A stretch of 64,000 nucleotides of DNA from Robertmurraya korlensis (GTDB taxonomy: Bacteria > Bacillota > Bacilli > Bacillales > Cytobacillaceae): positions 310,001-374,000 of the forward strand of contig NZ_JAMBNS010000001.1 of the NCBI RefSeq assembly GCF_023715225.1, given 5' to 3'. Each line of letters opens with the position of its first letter. The first letter of the stretch is position 1. The notes under the pieces are model-generated. The model saw nothing but the letters and a program-made list of their open reading frames with translations, ran no database searches and was not told the DNA's origin. Positions 53,304 through 62,639 of the stretch are shown in pieces. The translations under genes were made by a program, and so were the position numbers.

Positions 53304-53591
53304 ATGCAACATGGAGAAAACAATATTACAGTAATTGATGAGGATGGTAACGAGCAACTTTGTGAGGTGCTTTTTACATTCGATTCTGATGAATTTGGCA
53401 AATCTTATGTTCTTTATTATCCAATTGGGGCAGATGAAAACGATGATGAAGAAATTGAAATTCATGCGTCTGCTTTCGTTCCAACCGAAGATAATAATGA
53501 TGGTGAGTTAATGCCCATCGAAACAGAAGAAGAGTGGGACTTAATTGAAGAAATGTTAAATACATTCCTAGAAGAGCAAGACGAAGAATAG
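53304..53591 (+). CDS. yrzB: DUF1292 protein YrzB
   Basis: 95-residue very acidic protein ([55 protein letters not shown]). Conserved third gene of the yrzL-ruvX-yrzB cluster in Firmicutes. Function unknown. A strong terminator follows. Confidence 0.9.
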   Translation: MQHGENNITVIDEDGNEQLCEVLFTFDSDEFGKSYVLYYPIGADENDDEEIEIHASAFVPTEDNNDGELMPIETEEEWDLIEEMLNTFLEEQDEE

Positions 53592-53596
53592 AAAGA

Positions 53597-53633
53597 AAAA
53601 AGGCGGATAGCATAGGCTATTCGCCTTTTTTGC
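53597..53633 (+). terminator. Intrinsic terminator after yrzB
   Basis: AAAAAAGGCGGATAG-CATAG-GCTATTCGCCTTTTTT. Confidence 0.92.
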
Positions 53634-53730
53634 AATTTTCTACTTCTATTGTCGAAAAATATAGTATAATGATTCGAGAATAGTTATAAGGGAATAGTAA
53701 GTATGAGCCCTGTGAATTGGAGGGGAAACT

Positions 53731-54885
53731 TTGTCAACGGAAGAGAAGCAAAATAAAGAAAATACAAGTAATATGCCTAATAAAAAAGCAATAATTCGAG
53801 AAAAGATGATTGAGCGGGAAGGCGAGGCAAGAGTTGTAAGAAAAATTGTCTTTACCATTTCAATTATATTATTCCTGCTGGTGGCCATTACAGCTGGTGG
53901 AGGATATTTTTATATTAAATCAGCACTAAAACCCGTAGATCCTGAGAATAAAAAAGAAATGACCGTAGAAATTCCCATTGGTTCTTCAGTTACTGGAATT
54001 GCAAACATATTAGAGGAACATGGGATTATTAAAGATGCACGTGTATTCAAATACTTTGTTAAGTTTAAGAACGAGTCAGGGTTTATGGCCGGTGACTATA
54101 AACTATCACCTTCTATGACCTTGCCAAGTATCATTGAAAGCTTAAAAACAGGTAAAGTGGAGCAAGAAGTGGTGTTTCAAATTACCATCCCTGAAGGTAA
54201 ACAGCTTAAAGAAATTGCAAAAATCATCGCAGAAAAAACAGGTCATAAAGAAGAAGATGTATTTGCCAAATTAAATGACCGTGAATTCATACAAGCACTT
54301 ATGAATAAATACCCCGATGTATTAACAGAGGAAATTCTCGCGGAAAATGTCAAATACCCATTAGAAGGCTATTTGTTCCCTGCAACATATCCATTCTATA
54401 AAGAAGACACAAAAATCGAAGAAATTATTATGACCATGTTAGATCAGACGGAAAAGGTAATTAGTGAGTATGAAGGAGATATGGCTGAGAGGCAATATAC
54501 AGCTCACCAACTATTAACATTTGCTTCATTGGTAGAAGAGGAAGCAACTGAGAAGCTTGAGCGAGACCAAATTGCTAGTGTCTTTTACAATCGTATAAAC
54601 ACGGGGATGCCTTTACAAACCGATCCTACCGTTTTATATGCTCATGGAGAACATAAGGACAAAGTGTTGTATAAAGATTTGGAAATTGATGATCCATACA
54701 ATACTTACAAATACCCAGGCTTAACACCAGGACCAATAGCCAATGCAGGAACTGTATCAATTGAAGCTGTTTTACATCCTGCTGAAACGGACTTCCTATA
54801 CTTTTTAGCAACGGCATCTGGTGATGTATTATTCTCGAAAACTCTTGAAGAGCATAATGCAAAAAAAGCCGAGCACATCAATTAA
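53731..54885 (+). CDS. mltG: Endolytic murein transglycosylase MltG
   Basis: Membrane-anchored lytic transglycosylase that terminates nascent glycan strands (YceG-like, YrrL). Cytoplasmic basic N-terminus, one membrane helix (IVFTISIILFLLVAITAGGG, about residues 50-69), a LysM-like domain (EIPIGSSVTGIANILEEHG), then the catalytic domain with SLVEEEATEK (catalytic Glu) and YNRINTGMPLQTDPTVLYA, PGLTPGPIANAG. 384 aa from TTG 53731 behind GGAGGGG. Confidence 0.94.
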   Translation: MSTEEKQNKENTSNMPNKKAIIREKMIEREGEARVVRKIVFTISIILFLLVAITAGGGYFYIKSALKPVDPENKKEMTVEIPIGSSVTGIANILEEHGIIKDARVFKYFVKFKNESGFMAGDYKLSPSMTLPSIIESLKTGKVEQEVVFQITIPEGKQLKEIAKIIAEKTGHKEEDVFAKLNDREFIQALMNKYPDVLTEEILAENVKYPLEGYLFPATYPFYKEDTKIEEIIMTMLDQTEKVISEYEGDMAERQYTAHQLLTFASLVEEEATEKLERDQIASVFYNRINTGMPLQTDPTVLYAHGEHKDKVLYKDLEIDDPYNTYKYPGLTPGPIANAGTVSIEAVLHPAETDFLYFLATASGDVLFSKTLEEHNAKKAEHIN

Positions 54886-54893
54886 TCTGATTC

Positions 54894-54922
54894 AAGGAGA
54901 AATGTTCGCATTTCTCCTTCTA
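54894..54922 (+). terminator. UUCG-capped stem-loop after mltG
   Basis: AAGGAGAAATG-TTCG-CATTTCTCCTT, a perfect 11-bp stem with the very stable UUCG loop. The T tract is interrupted (CTATTATG), so termination may be partial. Confidence 0.72.
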
Positions 54923-54940
54923 TTATGATAGAATAGTTCA

Positions 54941-55022
54941 AGTGTTTTTAAATAGCGTCAACCACAGAAGACCATATTTAGCTGTGCTGAATCCCTGTGA
55001 AATGCTGTGAACGCTATTTTTT
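54941..55022 (+). promoter_or_regulatory. Candidate terminator-type leader (attenuator or small RNA) of the trmR operon
   Basis: AAATAGCGT (54950-54958) pairs perfectly with ACGCTATTT (55011-55019), followed by T's, so the element ends in an intrinsic terminator 28 bases before trmR. Inside lie CACAG (54963-54967) and three copies of CTGTG (54982, 54994, 55005), giving alternative hairpins. TTCGCA (54905-54910), 18 bp, TAGAAT (54929-54934) is a possible promoter. GCGTC-A-ACC of the 5' arm could alternatively pair with GGTGACGC in the trmR ribosome binding region. Confidence 0.55.
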
Positions 55023-55050
55023 CATGTCTAAACAAAAGAGGTGACGCAGC

Positions 55051-55689
55051 TTGGAAACGGAAAAGCTGCATTCTTATATAGAAGAGCTCATTCTAAATAG
55101 ATCAGAACTGCTAGAAGAAATGGAGCAATACGCGAGAGCACATCATGTTCCCATAATGGAACTGTCAGGAATCGAAACGATCCTTCAAATACTGAGAATT
55201 GCTCAACCGAAAAAGATTCTAGAGGTTGGTACAGCAATTGGATATTCTGCCCTTCGAATGGCCACTGTTCTTCCTGAAACGAACATCGTCACAATCGAAC
55301 GAGACAGTGAACGCTATACGGTTGCGGAGAAATTTATTAAACGCGCAAATAAAGAACATCAAATTTCGATCATCAAGGGTGATGCGCTAGAAGTAGAGTC
55401 ACTTGTAGAAGAATTTGGTTCTTTTGATGCCATTTTTATAGATGCAGCCAAAGGGCAATACAAGAAGTTCTTTGAAATATATTCAAAGTATTTAGGAGAC
55501 AAAGGGATCATCATAACCGACAACGTCCTGTTTAAAGGTCTAGTCTATGAGGATACAATTGAGAGTAAAAGAGTAAGAAGCATGGTTACAAAAATAAAAG
55601 ATTTTAACAAATGGCTGATGGAACATGCAGAATATGATTCGATTATTATTCCCGTTGGCGATGGAGTAGCAATAAGTAAAAAGAGGTGA
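55051..55689 (+). CDS. trmR: tRNA 5-hydroxyuridine methyltransferase TrmR (YrrM)
   Basis: SAM-dependent O-methyltransferase of the COMT-like family, 212 aa. SAM motif ILEVGTAIGYSALRMA, metal/substrate motifs FDAIFIDAAKGQYKKFFEIY and ITDNVLFKGLV. In B. subtilis the ortholog methylates 5-hydroxyuridine-34 of tRNA to 5-methoxyuridine. Adjacent to the two genes held responsible for the hydroxylation, so the operon encodes both steps. Start TTG 55051 behind AGAGGTGAC. Confidence 0.88.
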   Translation: METEKLHSYIEELILNRSELLEEMEQYARAHHVPIMELSGIETILQILRIAQPKKILEVGTAIGYSALRMATVLPETNIVTIERDSERYTVAEKFIKRANKEHQISIIKGDALEVESLVEEFGSFDAIFIDAAKGQYKKFFEIYSKYLGDKGIIITDNVLFKGLVYEDTIESKRVRSMVTKIKDFNKWLMEHAEYDSIIIPVGDGVAISKKR

Positions 55690-55696
55690 AGAGAAA

Positions 55697-56626
55697 ATGA
55701 AAAAACCAGAACTATTAGTCACACCAAAAACGTTAGAAGATATAGAAGCATTATGTAAAGCTGGAGCGGACGCCTTTGTAATCGGAGAGGAACGCTTTGG
55801 TCTTCGTTTGGCTGGAGAATTTTCAAGAGAAGATGTAAAAAAGGCTGTTGAAATTGCCCATTCTTCTCAAAAAAAAGTGTATGTAGCAATGAATGCGATC
55901 TTCCACAATGAAAGCATTGAGGCTTTATATGACTATGTGAAATTTGTAAATGAAGCAAGTGTGGATGCAATTATTTTCGGTGATCCAGCGGTTTTAATGG
56001 TGGCGAAGGAGGCTGCACCTGATATGCCGCTTCATTGGAATACAGAAACAACTGCAACAAACTGGTATACATGTAACTATTGGGGTAGAAAAGGGGCTAA
56101 GCGTGCGGTCCTTGCTAGAGAAATCAATATGGATGCGATTGTCGAAATGAAAGAGCATGCTGAAGTGGAGATTGAGGTACAGGTTCACGGGATGACAGCG
56201 ATGTTCCAATCCAAACGTTCATTATTAGGGAACTACTATGAGTATCAAGGTAAAGCATTAGTGGTTGAAAATCGCGCCCAAAATGCGAACATGTTCCTTC
56301 ACGATAAAGAAAGAGAAAACAAATATCCGATCTTTGAGGATGCCAACGGAACACATATTATGAGCCCGAATGATATGTGTATTATTGATGAATTAACAGA
56401 GCTAATTGAAGCAGAAGTTGACTCTTTAAAAATTGATGGTGTGTTGCAAACATCTGAATATATTCTAAAAGTAACAGGATTATATCGAAAAGCAATTGAT
56501 CTATCTGTTGAAGATCCTGATCAGTACGAAGAAATAAAGGACGAATTATTGCAGGAAGTTGAAAAGATACAGCCAAAGAATCGTCCATTAGATACTGGAT
56601 TTTTCTTCAAAGAGACCGTTTATTAA
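55697..56626 (+). CDS. trhP1: tRNA hydroxylation protein TrhP1 (U32 family, YrrN)
   Basis: Peptidase-U32-family protein of 309 aa (KPELLVTPKTLEDIEALCKAG start, TIM-barrel-like). Despite the family name it is linked in B. subtilis to prephenate-dependent hydroxylation of U34 in tRNA. The equivalent of the cysteine-rich Fe-S segment of its neighbour is degenerate here: HGMTAMFQSKRSLLGNY in place of a cysteine-containing sequence. It is therefore probably a non-cluster partner of TrhP2. Seven bases after trmR. Confidence 0.85.
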   Translation: MKKPELLVTPKTLEDIEALCKAGADAFVIGEERFGLRLAGEFSREDVKKAVEIAHSSQKKVYVAMNAIFHNESIEALYDYVKFVNEASVDAIIFGDPAVLMVAKEAAPDMPLHWNTETTATNWYTCNYWGRKGAKRAVLAREINMDAIVEMKEHAEVEIEVQVHGMTAMFQSKRSLLGNYYEYQGKALVVENRAQNANMFLHDKERENKYPIFEDANGTHIMSPNDMCIIDELTELIEAEVDSLKIDGVLQTSEYILKVTGLYRKAIDLSVEDPDQYEEIKDELLQEVEKIQPKNRPLDTGFFFKETVY

Positions 56627-56654
56627 TAAAACCATGTGTTAAGGAGGGAATAAG

Positions 56655-57926
56655 ATGTCTATCGTATTAAACGATAAAATTTCACAGATTGTGAATGGAA
56701 AGCGAGTAATTGTAAAAAAACCTGAATTACTTGCACCTGCTGGAAATCTAGAGAAATTAAAAATTGCTGTCCAATACGGGGCAGATGCTGTATTTATCGG
56801 TGGGCAAGAGTACGGACTTCGCTCAAACGCAGGAAACTTTACTTTTGATGAAATGAAAGAGGGAGTAGAGTTTGCTAAGAAATATGGTGCCAAGATTTAT
56901 GTAACAACAAATATTTTTGCGCATAATGAGAATATAGATGGATTAGAAGATTATATTCTTGGTTTAAAAGGGGCTGGGGTTGCAGGTATTATTGTTGCTG
57001 ATCCTCTTATTATAGAAACATGCCGTCGATTAGCGCCTGAAATTGAAGTGCATTTAAGTACACAACAGTCTTTATCCAATTGGAAAGCAGTCCAATTCTG
57101 GAAGGAAGAAGGATTAGAGCGTGTGGTACTTGCGCGTGAAACTAGTGCGGAAGAAATTAAAGAAATGAAAGAGAAAGTGGATATCGAAATTGAAACTTTC
57201 ATCCATGGTGCAATGTGTATTGCCTACTCTGGACGCTGTACATTAAGTAATCATATGACAGCTCGAGATTCAAACCGTGGTGGTTGCTGCCAGTCTTGTC
57301 GATGGGATTATGACTTGTATACACTTGATCAACAAAATGAAGTAGCTCAATTTAGCGAGGGCGATGCACCGTTTGCGATGAGCCCTAAGGATCTTAAGTT
57401 AATTGAGTCGATTCCACAAATGATTGAGCTCGGTATCGATAGTTTGAAAATCGAAGGTCGTATGAAATCTATTCACTATGTGGCAACAGTTGTTAGTGTG
57501 TACCGTAAAGTGATTGATGCTTATTGTGCAGACCCTGAGAACTTTGTCATTCAGAAAGAATGGTTAGAAGAACTTGATAAATGTGCTAACCGAGATACGG
57601 CTCCAGCTTTCTTTGAAGGAGTTCCTGGGTATAAAGAGCAGATGTTTGGAAATCATAGCAAAAAGACAACTTTTGACTTTGCTGGATTGGTGTTAGACTA
57701 TGATGCGGAAACTCAAATGGTAACACTTCAGCAACGTAACTACTTTAAACCTGGTCAAGAAGTAGAGTTTTTTGGACCTGAAATCGAGAACTTTACAACG
57801 GTCATTGAAAAAATTTGGGATGAGGATGGCAATGAGCTAGATACGGCAAGACATCCAATGCAAATCGTAAAGTTCAAGTTAGACAAGCCGGTTTACCCAA
57901 ACAACATGATGCGGAAGGAGATTTAA
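56655..57926 (+). CDS. trhP2: tRNA hydroxylation protein TrhP2 (U32 family, YrrO)
   Basis: Peptidase-U32-family protein of 423 aa. KPELLAPAGNLEKLKIAVQYG, HLSTQQSLSNWKAVQFW and the cysteine cluster IHGAMCIAYSGRCTLSNH with GGCCQSCRWDY, likely ligands of an Fe-S cluster. A C-terminal beta domain after residue 330 is typical. Works with TrhP1 in tRNA U34 hydroxylation using prephenate; the prephenate dehydratase gene lies in the same window. Confidence 0.88.
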   Translation: MSIVLNDKISQIVNGKRVIVKKPELLAPAGNLEKLKIAVQYGADAVFIGGQEYGLRSNAGNFTFDEMKEGVEFAKKYGAKIYVTTNIFAHNENIDGLEDYILGLKGAGVAGIIVADPLIIETCRRLAPEIEVHLSTQQSLSNWKAVQFWKEEGLERVVLARETSAEEIKEMKEKVDIEIETFIHGAMCIAYSGRCTLSNHMTARDSNRGGCCQSCRWDYDLYTLDQQNEVAQFSEGDAPFAMSPKDLKLIESIPQMIELGIDSLKIEGRMKSIHYVATVVSVYRKVIDAYCADPENFVIQKEWLEELDKCANRDTAPAFFEGVPGYKEQMFGNHSKKTTFDFAGLVLDYDAETQMVTLQQRNYFKPGQEVEFFGPEIENFTTVIEKIWDEDGNELDTARHPMQIVKFKLDKPVYPNNMMRKEI

Positions 57927-57932
57927 ACTAGC

Positions 57933-58568
57933 ATGAATCGCAAACCCGTTGTTATTGGTGTAGCCGGTGGCTCCGGCTCCGGGAAAACGAGCGTAACAAA
58001 ATCTATATACGAGTCGTTTAAAGGGCATTCAATTTTAATGCTCGAGCAAGATTTTTATTATAAAGACCAATCGCATTTACCTTTTGAAGAGCGTCTAAAG
58101 ACGAATTATGACCATCCGCTAGCATTTGACAATGATTTACTAATTGAGCATATTGAGAGTCTTCTCCGCTATGAAGCGATTGAGAAGCCTGTGTATGACT
58201 ACAGTGTTCATACCCGTTCAAATGATGTCATCCATGTGGAGCCTAAGGATGTCATTATCCTTGAAGGGATTCTCGTATTAGAAGACGAAAGACTTCGTAA
58301 CTTAATGGATATTAAGTTATACGTAGATACAGATGCGGACCTTCGTATTATTAGAAGATTGGTAAGAGATATAAAAGAACGCGAGCGTTCAATGGATTCA
58401 GTCATTGAGCAGTATGTTAATGTGGTGAGGCCAATGCATAATCAGTTTATTGAACCAACGAAGCGTTATGCAGATATTATTATCCCTGAAGGTGGCCATA
58501 ATTTTGTCGCAATTGATTTGATGGTGACAAAAATTCAAACAATTCTTGAACAAAAATCATTTTTATGA
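57933..58568 (+). CDS. udk: Uridine kinase
   Basis: Phosphorylates uridine and cytidine (pyrimidine salvage). P-loop [17 protein letters not shown] at residues 9-25, [27 protein letters not shown], and lid residues [12 protein letters not shown]. 211 aa. Last gene of the trmR-trhP1-trhP2-udk cluster, six bases after trhP2. Confidence 0.96.
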   Translation: MNRKPVVIGVAGGSGSGKTSVTKSIYESFKGHSILMLEQDFYYKDQSHLPFEERLKTNYDHPLAFDNDLLIEHIESLLRYEAIEKPVYDYSVHTRSNDVIHVEPKDVIILEGILVLEDERLRNLMDIKLYVDTDADLRIIRRLVRDIKERERSMDSVIEQYVNVVRPMHNQFIEPTKRYADIIIPEGGHNFVAIDLMVTKIQTILEQKSFL

Positions 58569-58626
58569 AACAATAAAAAGCAGTAATGCAAATGTTTCCC
58601 AAAATAAGTCCCGTTGGACGTTTCAT

Positions 58627-58651
58627 GCGCGCCCTTTTCATAAGGACGCGC
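58627..58651. repeat. GC-rich stem-loop between udk and greA
   Basis: GCGCGCCCTT, loop TTCAT, AAGGACGCGC: ten pairs with one mismatch. No T tract, so it is not a standard terminator; it may be an mRNA end or processing signal. Confidence 0.6.
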
Positions 58652-58737
58652 TCCTATGCATTTACCGTAAGATATAACTACATAAGAAGAATACACAATC
58701 TATTTGGGGGTTGTGAAACTAGAAGGAGTGAAGGGTC

Positions 58738-59214
58738 TTGGCAACAGAAAAGGTTTTCCCGATGACTTTAGCTGGTAAAGAAAAATTAGAGCAAGAATTA
58801 GAACATTTAAAATCAGTAAAACGTAAAGAAGTCGTAGAGCGTATTAAAATTGCTCGTAGCTTCGGAGACTTATCTGAGAACTCAGAGTATGACTCAGCAA
58901 AAGAAGAACAAGCATTTGTTGAAGGTCGTATTACAACGATTGAAAATATGATAAGAAATGCAAAGATTATTAAAGAGGATGAGTTGGCTACCGATGCGGT
59001 TGCATTAGGTCGTTCTGTTACGTTTGTTGAGCTTCCTGGAGGCGATGAGGAAACGTATTCAATCGTTGGAAGTGCAGAAGCAGATCCATTTGAAGGCAAA
59101 ATCTCAAACGATTCTCCAATTGCCAAAAGCTTGATGGGTAAGAAGGTTGGAGATGAAGTAACGGTTCAAACGCCTGGTGGAGAAATGAATGTTCGTATTA
59201 CAAATATTAAGTAA
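58738..59214 (+). CDS. greA: Transcription elongation factor GreA
   Basis: Rescues backtracked RNA polymerase by stimulating transcript cleavage. N-terminal coiled coil with the acidic tip in [21 protein letters not shown] and C-terminal domain with [20 protein letters not shown]. 158 aa from TTG 58738 behind AAGGAG. A terminator overlapping the next gene's ribosome binding site follows. Confidence 0.97.
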   Translation: MATEKVFPMTLAGKEKLEQELEHLKSVKRKEVVERIKIARSFGDLSENSEYDSAKEEQAFVEGRITTIENMIRNAKIIKEDELATDAVALGRSVTFVELPGGDEETYSIVGSAEADPFEGKISNDSPIAKSLMGKKVGDEVTVQTPGGEMNVRITNIK

Positions 59215-59230
59215 ATTGGTTTGAAATAAG

Positions 59231-59267
59231 AAAACCTCGTCAACACTTTTGACGAGGTGTTTTTTAT
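59231..59267 (+). terminator. Terminator of greA that contains the pbpI ribosome binding site
   Basis: ACCTCGTC (59233-59240), loop, GACGAGGT (59251-59258), then GTTTTTTATT. GAGGTG in the 3' arm is the only Shine-Dalgarno for ATG 59269. Confidence 0.85.
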
Positions 59268-59268
59268 T

Positions 59269-61047
59269 ATGTGGAGAAAACGGGCAGTGGTATGGTTAAT
59301 TTTTTGTATAACAGCAATTAGTCTCTTAATAGGAAGGCTTGTCCAAGTGCAGCTCGTTTCAACAGAAAACTTTACCAAACATAACGTTAATCTTCTTGAG
59401 GCAAGTGTCGTTCAACGCTCACAGCAAATGGTGATTGACAATGGAAGAGGCGGGTTTCTTGATCGAAATGGGGAGTCACTTGTTCACCGAAAGATTCCGG
59501 TTCTCATCCTCTTTCCTTTTTTAAAGAATATGGAATGGGATAGTGAACAGATCGCTGAAATAATAAATGTTCCTGTGGAATCAATTGAATACAGAGTGAA
59601 ACAAGCGGAAGATCCTTTCGCCTATGGTGATCCCAATCCATTGAAACTAACAGATGCACAAATGGAGCAAATTAATGCTTTGAAAATACCAGGTGTGTTT
59701 GCCGTTGAACGAAAGTACTCGCTAACTGAGTATCCAGCTGAGCAACTTATCGGTATTACGGGACAAAATACAGCTGAATTACAAAAACGATATCCTGATA
59801 AAGACTTACTAGAACAGACTGTGATCGGGTTAACCGGTTTAGAAAAAAGCTTTGATGAATTTTTGCTTCCTGATGGAAATTCCAAGCTTATCTACCATGT
59901 TGATGCTAAGGGTGGACCGCTGTTTGGAATTGATGTAAAATACGTCGAACCAGCCAATCCTTTTTATCCAGTCAATATTAAGACAACGATAGATAAAGAT
60001 ATTCAGGAAATGGCTGAAAATCTAGTTGATCAATATCAAATTAGTAAAGGGGGACTTGTCCTTCTAGACTTAGAAACAAACTCGGTCCTTGCTATGGTAT
60101 CTAAACCTTCCATTAACAAGCAAAAACCGTTTGAGGAAGGATCAAATGGTCTGAAAAATATGATGATTTCTGAGCAAATTGTTGGTTCTGTTTTTAAAAC
60201 GGTAGTGGCTGGAGCTGCCATTGATTATGAACTTGACGATCCCACTCGAATGTATGATTGTAGTAAAAAAATTAATGGTCAACCGGACTTAGTGTATGAT
60301 CATGGAATGTTAAACTTTACGGATAGCTTTGCAAGAAGTTGTAACAATACTTTTGGAACGATTGCAAAGGAATTAAAGGAAATAGACCCTAACATACTCG
60401 AGGAGTACGCGAACAAATTATCTCTTGTAGGTTCTGTCGGGTGGAATGGTGATATCTATCATTTCTCTGATTTTAAGCAACTTCAAGAAGAACAACAAGG
60501 CCGTGTGTTTTTATCAGAGGATGCTAAAAATGATAAAAATTTTGTTGCTTTGACAGGAATCGGTCAGCATGAGGTACGTGCTACACCACTTGCCGTTGCC
60601 AATATGATGGGGACGATTGCAAAAGGTGGAGTAAGGGAGAGCGTCAGAGTTGTTTCAGAAGTGGAGTACAAAAACGGGAATTCGCTACTGCCATTCGAAA
60701 AGCAAGCTCTTTCTGGTGAATCCATTTCTCCTTATACAGCAATGAAGCTTCAAAAATTATTGCGTGAAGTGGTTGTAAATGAAAATGGAACGGGTAGATG
60801 GTTTCAAGAACTGCCATATGCCGTTGCTGGGAAATCAGGAACAGCTGAAACAGGAATTTTTAAAGATGAGAAACAATTGCATAATAAATGGTTTGCTGGT
60901 TATTTCCCATACGATAACCCCAAATACGCTTTAGTAACAGTAAATTTAGGTGTTTATGGAGATGAAGGAGGAGTAAACGGATTATTTGCTGATATGGTAA
61001 AAAATATATATAACATTGATCATAATGAGTCTCTGTCGAAACGTTAA
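59269..61047 (+). CDS. pbpI: Penicillin-binding protein PbpI (class B transpeptidase)
   Basis: High-molecular-weight class B PBP (YrrR/PBP4b), 592 aa. One N-terminal membrane anchor (AVVWLIFCITAISLLIGRL), dimerisation domain with DNGRGGFLDRNGESL, and a transpeptidase domain with SxxK in GSVFKTVVAGAA, SxN in ARSCNNTFG and KTG-type AGKSGTAETG. B. subtilis pbpI is forespore expressed. ATG 59269 is the plausible start; its Shine-Dalgarno lies in the preceding terminator stem. Confidence 0.92.
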   Translation: MWRKRAVVWLIFCITAISLLIGRLVQVQLVSTENFTKHNVNLLEASVVQRSQQMVIDNGRGGFLDRNGESLVHRKIPVLILFPFLKNMEWDSEQIAEIINVPVESIEYRVKQAEDPFAYGDPNPLKLTDAQMEQINALKIPGVFAVERKYSLTEYPAEQLIGITGQNTAELQKRYPDKDLLEQTVIGLTGLEKSFDEFLLPDGNSKLIYHVDAKGGPLFGIDVKYVEPANPFYPVNIKTTIDKDIQEMAENLVDQYQISKGGLVLLDLETNSVLAMVSKPSINKQKPFEEGSNGLKNMMISEQIVGSVFKTVVAGAAIDYELDDPTRMYDCSKKINGQPDLVYDHGMLNFTDSFARSCNNTFGTIAKELKEIDPNILEEYANKLSLVGSVGWNGDIYHFSDFKQLQEEQQGRVFLSEDAKNDKNFVALTGIGQHEVRATPLAVANMMGTIAKGGVRESVRVVSEVEYKNGNSLLPFEKQALSGESISPYTAMKLQKLLREVVVNENGTGRWFQELPYAVAGKSGTAETGIFKDEKQLHNKWFAGYFPYDNPKYALVTVNLGVYGDEGGVNGLFADMVKNIYNIDHNESLSKR

Positions 61048-61151
61048 TGTATTTGTAACGTGATTGTCCTTTTCGATTTCCCGGTTAAATGGTAGAATGT
61101 ATAGCGAGTTCGCTCTTAAAAGGATGATCAAAAGAGGTCTAGGAGGTTCGT

Positions 61152-61814
61152 ATGATGCAAGATGATTTTCAACAATCAAGGTTTAATCAAAGGTCGAAGC
61201 GTCGTAAAACAAATCTGATTTTAAATGGTCTCATTGGAATAGTATTGGTTTTGATTATTGTTGTTTCCGGGGTTATTTTTTTGGGAAACGATGATAAAGC
61301 TACGACACAAAAAGAGCAGGAACAAAGCTTAGAAGCATCAAATGAAGTGAATGAAGGAGAAGAGTCTTCAAACGAAGAGACAGCAGGATCTGACTCAGAA
61401 ACGAATGAGGACTCTTCATCTACTGACTCTTCGTCCTCAAATGAAGAGTCTAGTGAGGAAGCTAGCTCTAATGATAACGAAGAGGCAATTGTGACAGAAG
61501 GCGGGGCGGATTCTAACGTAGTTAAGACCATTGTTAACCCAAATTGGGAGCCAGTTGGAACAAGCCAAACAGGTGAACATACAAGCGTGTATAGCGGTGT
61601 GGATTGGGATGAAATGGTTTCTGCTATTGAATATGCCACTGGATTGTCAAAGGATAATATGACAATCAAGTTTCTTGGAAATGATGGTCATAATAAATCA
61701 AAAGGAACCGTCTTTTCAAAGGACAGAACCCAAATTTATCGCGTTTCCATTGAGTGGGTGGAAGGCAAAGGTTGGAAGCCTACTTTAGTGGAAGAACTAG
61801 CGTTGATAGAATAA
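61152..61814 (+). CDS. yrrS: YrrS-family (DUF1510) membrane-anchored protein
   Basis: 220-residue protein: basic cytoplasmic N-terminus (RFNQRSKRRKTN), one membrane helix (LILNGLIGIVLVLIIVVSGV), a long Ser/Glu/Asp/Asn-rich low-complexity linker (about residues 50-115) and the extracellular DUF1510 domain (WEPVGTSQTGEHTSVY, DNMTIKFLGNDGHNKSKG). Follows pbpI as in B. subtilis. AGGAGG allows ATG 61152 or 61155. Function unknown, probably envelope related. Confidence 0.88.
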   Translation: MMQDDFQQSRFNQRSKRRKTNLILNGLIGIVLVLIIVVSGVIFLGNDDKATTQKEQEQSLEASNEVNEGEESSNEETAGSDSETNEDSSSTDSSSSNEESSEEASSNDNEEAIVTEGGADSNVVKTIVNPNWEPVGTSQTGEHTSVYSGVDWDEMVSAIEYATGLSKDNMTIKFLGNDGHNKSKGTVFSKDRTQIYRVSIEWVEGKGWKPTLVEELALIE

Positions 61815-61838
61815 AACAATAGAGAGAGGTCTTTATAA

Positions 61839-62537
61839 GTGAAAATCGCAATTATTGGTGCAATGGAAGAAGAAGTAGCTTTATTACGAGAGAAGATCAG
61901 CAATCGAGAACAACAAACAATTGCTGGTTGTGAGTTTACTACAGGTCATATGGATGGCGCTGAGGTAATCCTACTGCGCTCTGGAATAGGGAAAGTAAAT
62001 GCAGCAATGTCCACAACGATTCTATTAGATAGATTTAAGCCTGATTATGTTATTAACACAGGCTCAGCAGGAGGCTTTCATCCTGATTTAAATGTAGGTG
62101 ATGTTGTTATCTCTTCTGAGGTACGCCATCATGATGTAGACGTTACAGCATTTGGATATGAGTATGGTCAAGTCCCGCAGCTTCCTGCAGCGTTTGAGGC
62201 CAATTCCGGGCTTGTTGAGATTGCAGAAGCAGCTGCACAGGAAATTGGTAGTGTGCAAGTTGTGAAAGGATTAATCGCAACGGGCGATTCTTTTATGAAT
62301 GATCCAAAGCGTGTGGATGCAATCCGTGATAAATTTCTTGATCTGCAGGCGGTTGAAATGGAAGCAGCTGCTATTGCCCAAGTTTCCTATCAATTTGGGA
62401 TTCCATTTGTTATCATACGTTCACTTTCTGATATCGCTGGAAAAGAATCAGATGTTTCTTTTGAACAATATTTAGAAAAAGCAGCACTTCATTCAGCCTC
62501 TTTGGTTATGAAAATCGTTGAAAAGATCAAAGGCTGA
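61839..62537 (+). CDS. mtnN: 5'-methylthioadenosine/S-adenosylhomocysteine nucleosidase
   Basis: Hydrolyses MTA and SAH, feeding methionine salvage and the activated methyl cycle. [19 protein letters not shown]-terminus, [20 protein letters not shown], catalytic glutamates in [13 protein letters not shown] and the conserved Asp in [12 protein letters not shown]. 232 aa from GTG 61839. In B. subtilis it lies between yrrT and mccAB; here those genes are missing. Confidence 0.96.
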   Translation: MKIAIIGAMEEEVALLREKISNREQQTIAGCEFTTGHMDGAEVILLRSGIGKVNAAMSTTILLDRFKPDYVINTGSAGGFHPDLNVGDVVISSEVRHHDVDVTAFGYEYGQVPQLPAAFEANSGLVEIAEAAAQEIGSVQVVKGLIATGDSFMNDPKRVDAIRDKFLDLQAVEMEAAAIAQVSYQFGIPFVIIRSLSDIAGKESDVSFEQYLEKAALHSASLVMKIVEKIKG

Positions 62538-62639
62538 TTGAATAACCTTAGAAAAATTGCTATTAATTACATCCTCACTAACACAGCTTTCTATGATAAA
62601 GTAGTTTCATAGAACAAGAGAAGGTTGCAGGTGAGTGTA

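Noticed and set aside
61187-61669. 160-codon minus-strand ORF opposite yrrS
   Set aside because: It arises from the Ser/Glu/Asp-rich linker of yrrS and has no family features.
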